Part shown: positions 19,903 through 24,022 of the stretch, piece by piece | How positions within the stretch are numbered: the first letter of the stretch is position 1 | Layout of the letters: the number at the start of each line of letters is the position of its first letter | Assembly (NCBI GenBank): GCA_964200075.2 | Contig: CAXNAA020000231.1 | Location: forward strand, 1 to 24,022 | Direction of reading: 5' to 3' | DNA length: 24,022 nt | Source: Sphacelaria rigidula | Taxonomy: Eukaryota; Phaeophyceae; Sphacelariales | Made by a program: the position numbers and the translations under genes | Notes under the pieces: model-generated | What the model was told of the DNA's origin: nothing | The model's database searches: none | What the model saw: only the letters and a program-made list of their open reading frames with translations

Positions 19903-20220
19903 GTAGCCTGCGACCCGCCCCAAGTCGCCTCAGAACACTTAATGGCACACGTTGGGACGGCAAAGTTTTTTTCTTAATAGACAACGCGCTTTTTTCATGA
20001 ACACATGGATGTCCACGTTGAGCACCTGTACAGTAGGTAGGGAGCCCCTGACCGTTTTTGAGTCAAAAGTCAAGTGCATGTACAGACAAGAGTAAGAGCA
20101 TGTACGGATCTTCGCTGATCCGTTGTCGCTGGGTACAAGCTTTCATGCTTTGCAAGTGGTACATGCAGGCAGCCGCTAGAGTACTGCTGCCATGTACGAA
20201 AGCAAAAAACATGCGTGCAG

Positions 20221-20485
20221 GGCCCCGGTGGTGTAATGGTCCGACTGTCGCCATTAGGGTGGAGAGGACAAGGGTTCGATTCCCGATGTGTTGGCTTTCA
20301 TATTCGTAGTATGTGAGTAAACACAGTAGTAGTCGACTGGATTTGGTTGACGTGAGGTGACGCGGTGCGGGAGTGCTAGTCATGATCGAATCCGCGAGAC
20401 CAAAATCCAAGGCGTGTACCGGGGGAGAGATGGGTTGATTCCACGGGACCACGGTCTCACCCCGAGGAAGGGGAGGGGTTCAAAG
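20221..20485 (+). mobile_element. tRNA-derived SINE, copy B
   Basis: It starts GGCCCCGGTGGTGTAATGG (A box) followed by AGGGTTCGATTCCCG (B box). The body aligns along its length with copy A at 6347-6630 and ends in the same 25-nt block (CCCGAGGAAGG followed by GGAGGGGTTCAAAG). An A-rich tail follows at about 20490-20518, as expected of a LINE-mobilised SINE. No protein is encoded. Copies differ by scattered substitutions and small indels, indicating old insertions. Confidence 0.8.
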
Positions 20486-20518
20486 GGCCACAAATAAAAA
20501 AATAATGATTAAAAAAAG

Positions 20519-21673
20519 GGAAGGCATACTCCCGATTATCAATACGTTTTTCATCGTCTTCTATTTTCGAGGCAGTGCAGTGCCTGGGCACCTCGACCGT
20601 ATTTGATCGTGCACGTACGTGACGTCATTTCAACTCTACTTGCGGTATTCTTCTGCTGTCGGTCTTGTCCGTGCACTTTATGTACCCTATCATGCGAAAA
20701 AACGTTTTTTTTTTTATAATCGACTGGAACCAATAATATATAGCTCACAGCTACACGTCAATATCCTACTCGGGGATGTCAAGGGCTTCCGTGCCAAGCT
20801 GCTACAAAAAGTATATCGGGCCTCGTGGAGGGTCACTTCGGAACTTAAACGATTTATTCATCGATTGACCGCGTCTCACTCTCAATCGTATCCTCTACTC
20901 TCAACAATCTCACGAAAACACTGTTTTATGTAGACGGGCACAATAACCAAAGTGACCAGGCAGAACGATCAACATTGTCACTCCCCACCCTCTTCGGGCT
21001 TCCCTTTCGGCTTGGAACTTTCTCTCGGAAACCGCCAAACATGCACGGTTGACTTTGTAAGCTTTTCGGTTGACTTTGAACAGGCACCTAACAACCCCAC
21101 CCTCGAAACCACCCCCCTCGCCCGCTGGAAACCCCCCTCGACTGTCAGCCGGCGAAACTGTTCCAAGGCGTGGCTCGCAGCCTAAGGGTCAACCCTGGCA
21201 ACACCCAGTCGTGTACGTGGCCGTTAATTGGCCTGGTTATTTGGGGGGGGGAATAGTTCTTCGGGTAAAGGACACAACGCCTTCATAGAAACGGAGGTCT
21301 GGAATCTGGAGTTTGGGCCCACCGGGCCGGTGGTACGCATGTATCCATGTCATGTTCGATACAGTATAGAACAGAGCGTTGTGTGCAGTGTTGTTATCCA
21401 ATCTATTCCAGGCGTCAGTCTAGACCTTTCGGTATAATGAGCGCATCAGCCGGGGTGACACAGGAGTAAGACCAACACAGAAGTTTTTTGTTATTTATGC
21501 TGATGTAGTACTCCACCTTCCTTCTGCGGTGCTTGCCTTATTTTTCATCGCGAGAGGGGTTCGCTCCCCCTTTCCCTGGTCGACTGTGACGTCGAATTTT
21601 GTGTGCCCACGACATGGTAGCTCTCCGCTGTTAGGCATGACGTGAAAAAAAAAAAATCCCACATTGTGTGACT
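20519..21673. other. Non-coding stretch
   Basis: Only short frames without domain features. It contains a T run at 20707-20716, G/C homopolymers near 21241, and an A run at 21646-21656. I see no gene or RNA here. Confidence 0.4.
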
Positions 21674-21744
21674 TCGCCGAGATTCGAACCCAGAACCAAA
21701 ACCGTCAGGAGGTTTCGAGGTTACCAACTGAACCACCGGGGCGA
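21674..21744 (-). repeat. tRNA-like sequence (Gln-like anticodon arm), pseudogene or SINE head
   Basis: On the minus strand it reads GCCCCGGTGGTTCAGTTGG (A box) to GGGTTCGAATCTCGG (B box, T arm). The anticodon arm is a perfect 5-bp stem AAACC/GGTTT around the 7-nt loop TCCTGAC. The T arm pairs fully with G-U pairs allowed. The acceptor stem does not pair well and position 33 is C rather than T, so it is not a functional tRNA. The first eleven bases equal those of the SINE at 20221. Confidence 0.6.
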
Positions 21745-22417
21745 CCGGCTTACGGAGCACAGTATATTATTGAACATTATCGGAGCCCATTTATTTTATG
21801 TCGGCCACGTTCGTGCGCATAAATATCTTGTTGACTAAAATCATTTCGAAAACTCTTTTATGTGCCCTGGGCGTGGCTCCGCACGAGCTGCCCGGGAGCT
21901 GTGAGAGGGAAAAGGTACAGTATCCGGAACTGTCCAGTTTTGAGATGCTCAACTCTCACAAGATTTACACTAGCACGAAATAATGCAGGTTTCCGACGCT
22001 CTCTGTCGACCATACAAATCAAGGTTTTCGTGAGATGATAATAACAGACGAAACAGGGAAAGACAGGTGACACAAGGAGATTAGTATGGCCACCACGTTC
22101 AGGTTCAACTCAAGAACAAAAAAAAACAATCCCATGGGGGTTTGTAAATCGTCGCTTTTCCACCAACGGTTCCAAAAGGGTTGAAGAGAAGAGGCTTGTA
22201 GGGGTAACCTTTTTCCCCGGCTCGCAGTGAGGATGTACACCATTTCTGGTATATCTTCAGTGTGTGTTGGGTACCCAAGCGGACAATCAATCTCCACAGA
22301 GGACTTTGCCGCGAGTCTGTGAACTCTGCTTCGAAGTCACCCACCAGTTATTTGTCTAGTCCCCCACCATTTTTACGACTCTCTTGTCCCCGCTCAACCT
22401 CTGCGTCGCTATTGGTG

Positions 22418-22487
22418 GGGACCGAGATTCGAACCCGGGACCTTCTCTTCATGAAGCGCACGAGTTACCTCACTTGTGTCGCCAATA
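22418..22487 (-). repeat. tRNA-Met-like Pol III head, probably a SINE
   Basis: On the minus strand: TTGGCG, GGTAACTCGTGCG, then CTTCATGAA, then AAGGTCCCGGGTTCGAATC. The order and wording resemble eukaryotic elongator tRNA-Met (CAT in the anticodon place), with a roughly 10-nt insertion in the D-arm region. The acceptor stem is lost. A repeat body may follow on the minus strand down to about 22115, where a run of T is found. The resemblance is by memory of the tRNA, not by alignment. Confidence 0.5.
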
Positions 22488-22827
22488 TGAAAAGGCGATT
22501 CTCTGGCGGATACTTGTGGGAAAATTTTCCTTTACATGTGGTGGTACCCGCAGAAATCCTTATATCCCGCAAAAACCGGTATCCTGGTGTCCCATGTGTG
22601 GTATTGTCCGTTTTTTTCGAACCCTGAAACTTTGTTTTTTTTGTATCCAAAAAGAAGATACGACTCTTGATCATCGAAATTCGTCGTGCTTGTATCCTCT
22701 GTGGCTGCACCCCGAATGGCCACAGCAATGTTGGGGCAGCTGCTCGCAGGAAACGAGTCATGATGTTCAGCGAGGCTGAAGGTGAGCAAACAATACAAAA
22801 TACTTTTTAATTTGGTAATAATCGCCA

Positions 22828-22906
22828 TCATTATCATTGTCTTTATTGCTATCTTATCATTACCGTCACCATCATCATTGTCATGGTCATTACCATGATC
22901 ATACTG
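22828..22906. repeat. Imperfect ATC/CAT trinucleotide repeat
   Basis: A degenerate run of CAT/ATC and TCAT units, such as CACCATCATCATTGTCATGG; a decayed microsatellite. Confidence 0.6.
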
Positions 22907-23247
22907 TAACGGTTTTGATACGAGCTGGGCCGGCTGACAGTGATTTTTGAATGAATCCTGGCGATGCGATCGGTAAATCGGAAAGTTAGGTGCTGAAATT
23001 TTGACACGACATTTTTGTCATCAACCCGCGCAAAATTGTTGGAGGTGTCAAGAAAGAAAAAAAAAGTTAGAGCGACTCGAAGTTTTGGCAAAAACAGAAA
23101 GAATGCTCTAAAACCGTGAAAAAACGATAAATTCGGCTGCACCCCAAACAATGTTGTGGGCACTCGCGTTCAGGAGATCCTCGCAAAGTTTCGGCCAAAA
23201 ATGCCGCTAATTGGGCGCCGCATCGCACTTTTCGTGTGACACGGCCG

Positions 23248-23311
23248 CACCTCTTTAATCCAAGTGATAGAGGAGACTCCAGTTATGGAGGTCATGAGTT
23301 CGAATCCCGAC
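23248..23311 (+). repeat. tRNA-like sequence with Pol III-type T terminator
   Basis: Plus-strand AATCCAAGTGATAGAGG (A-box-like), a CTCC/GGAG mini-stem, then GAGTTCGAATCCCGA (B box), followed by a run of seven T at 23320-23326. It lacks a paired acceptor stem, so it is a tRNA relic or SINE head rather than a working tRNA. Confidence 0.45.
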
Positions 23312-23326
23312 AAATTCCCTTTTTTT

Positions 23327-23767
23327 CGTTCCTTTATCAAGGTCATGTTATCATGTAGTACATTTTTTTTTTCACTTTTTTCCTTCATTCAGCGGCGGTG
23401 TCGTGTGTCACCAGGTTGATCTGCAGTTCACAGCTATATTTTGGGCGTTCCGCCAAGCTGCTCTGGCCCAAAATCAAGACAGCACAAACACCCGTACGCG
23501 CCGCCTGCAGCACTTGAACCCCCCCCCCCCCACCACCACCCCCCCACGAAATGTGTTATGCCCCTCAGCTGTCCAGTAAGGAACAGTTGTTTGTGAGTGT
23601 GCGTGCGTGCGTGTGAGTTTTGACCACCTGCATGGACTACAACACTACAACATTTGCTGTTAGCGCGGTCGTGGGTGCCGTAACGTACTAAATAAAGCGA
23701 TTGATCGATTGTCGGACATTCATTTGTTCCTTTCTTCTATATTTCTTCGTCGCTGCTGCTGTTGTTT

Positions 23768-23800
<33 letters not shown>

Positions 23801-24022
23801 TCAGTATTATTTTCATAGGGACCGACTATTCGTGTGTTTTTTTTTCCTCTCTCTTTTTCTTCTTCCTCTCCCTTTCTGTTCTGTTTCGTCTCTCGTGTTC
23901 GCTCACTCCATTGACTCCGTTTATTATTCTGTACTTTCTCTCTCTCCCTTCCCCCCCCCCCCCCCCCCTTTTTTGTTTCACCCCCCAGAGGCAGGGCATT
24001 AAAAGGTGGTTTTTTACCCACA
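23327..24022. repeat. Low-complexity end of window
   Basis: C run at 23519-23531 with CACCACC and a second C run; GTGTGC/GTGCGTGCG alternation at 23590-23615; (TTG)n from about 23761 to 23799; T/C-rich stretch; C run at 23949-23968. No gene seen. The (TTG)n open frames encode only homopolymers. Confidence 0.6.

Noticed and set aside
20221-20292. Functional tRNA gene at the head of SINE copy B
   Set aside because: A and B boxes are present, but the acceptor and anticodon stems do not form a full cloverleaf, and the same head recurs with a shared 3' body, so it is a SINE.
23709-24002. Open frames across the (TTG)n and C runs
   Set aside because: They encode only Cys, Asn or Pro/Phe homopolymers arising from microsatellites.

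Overview
The window looks like nuclear DNA of a photosynthetic stramenopile, most likely a brown alga or close relative. This is inferred from three things: GC-rich coding exons separated by spliceosomal introns of roughly 200-1,500 bp, long Ala/Glu, Arg-Gly and poly-Asp tracts, and a short gene whose N-terminus reads as a signal peptide followed by a Phe-led, Arg-rich transit peptide, the pre-sequence type of secondary plastids. Nothing looks bacterial: no operons, no rRNA, no intact tRNA, no CRISPR.

Layout. (1) Positions 1-685: no convincing gene; the window opens with a run of G. (2) Positions 686-17156, minus strand: what I read as one very large gene, rebuilt exon by exon from splice sites whose phases agree. 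Exons run 17156-16937, 15446-14901, 14701-11823, 11418-11041, 10550-10308, 10043-7971, 7158-6978, about 6231-5996, 5496-2301 (or to a stop at 2290), and about 1890-686. The product, about 3,320 or 3,718 residues, has a long disordered Ser/Pro/Gly-rich N-terminus, a poly-Asp tract and coiled coil, a DDT domain split by an acidic insertion, a C4HC3 PHD finger, RG repeats with an AT-hook, a long Ala/Glu helix, and a conserved-looking C-terminal block. This is the build of a chromatin-remodelling reader such as the plant DDT-PHD proteins. (3) Positions 17157-17612: a 456-bp divergent promoter region. (4) Positions 17613-18190, plus strand: a proposed two-exon gene for a 94-residue protein with a plastid-type pre-sequence. 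(5) Positions 18191-24022: gene-poor, AT-richer DNA with dispersed repeats.

The most interesting non-coding content is a tRNA-headed SINE family. One copy lies in sense orientation inside the intron that splits the DDT coding region (6347-6630). A second lies on the plus strand at 20221-20485. The two share the tRNA-like head, the body and an identical 25-nt 3' block. Three further tRNA-like Pol III heads (21674-21744, 22418-22487, 23248-23311) and a tandem pair of related repeats, the second able to form a hairpin (19690-19902), mark the same gene-poor flank.

No database search or splice-site scoring was possible. Exon borders are by-eye calls backed by phase agreement and, for the DDT joint, by domain consensus.
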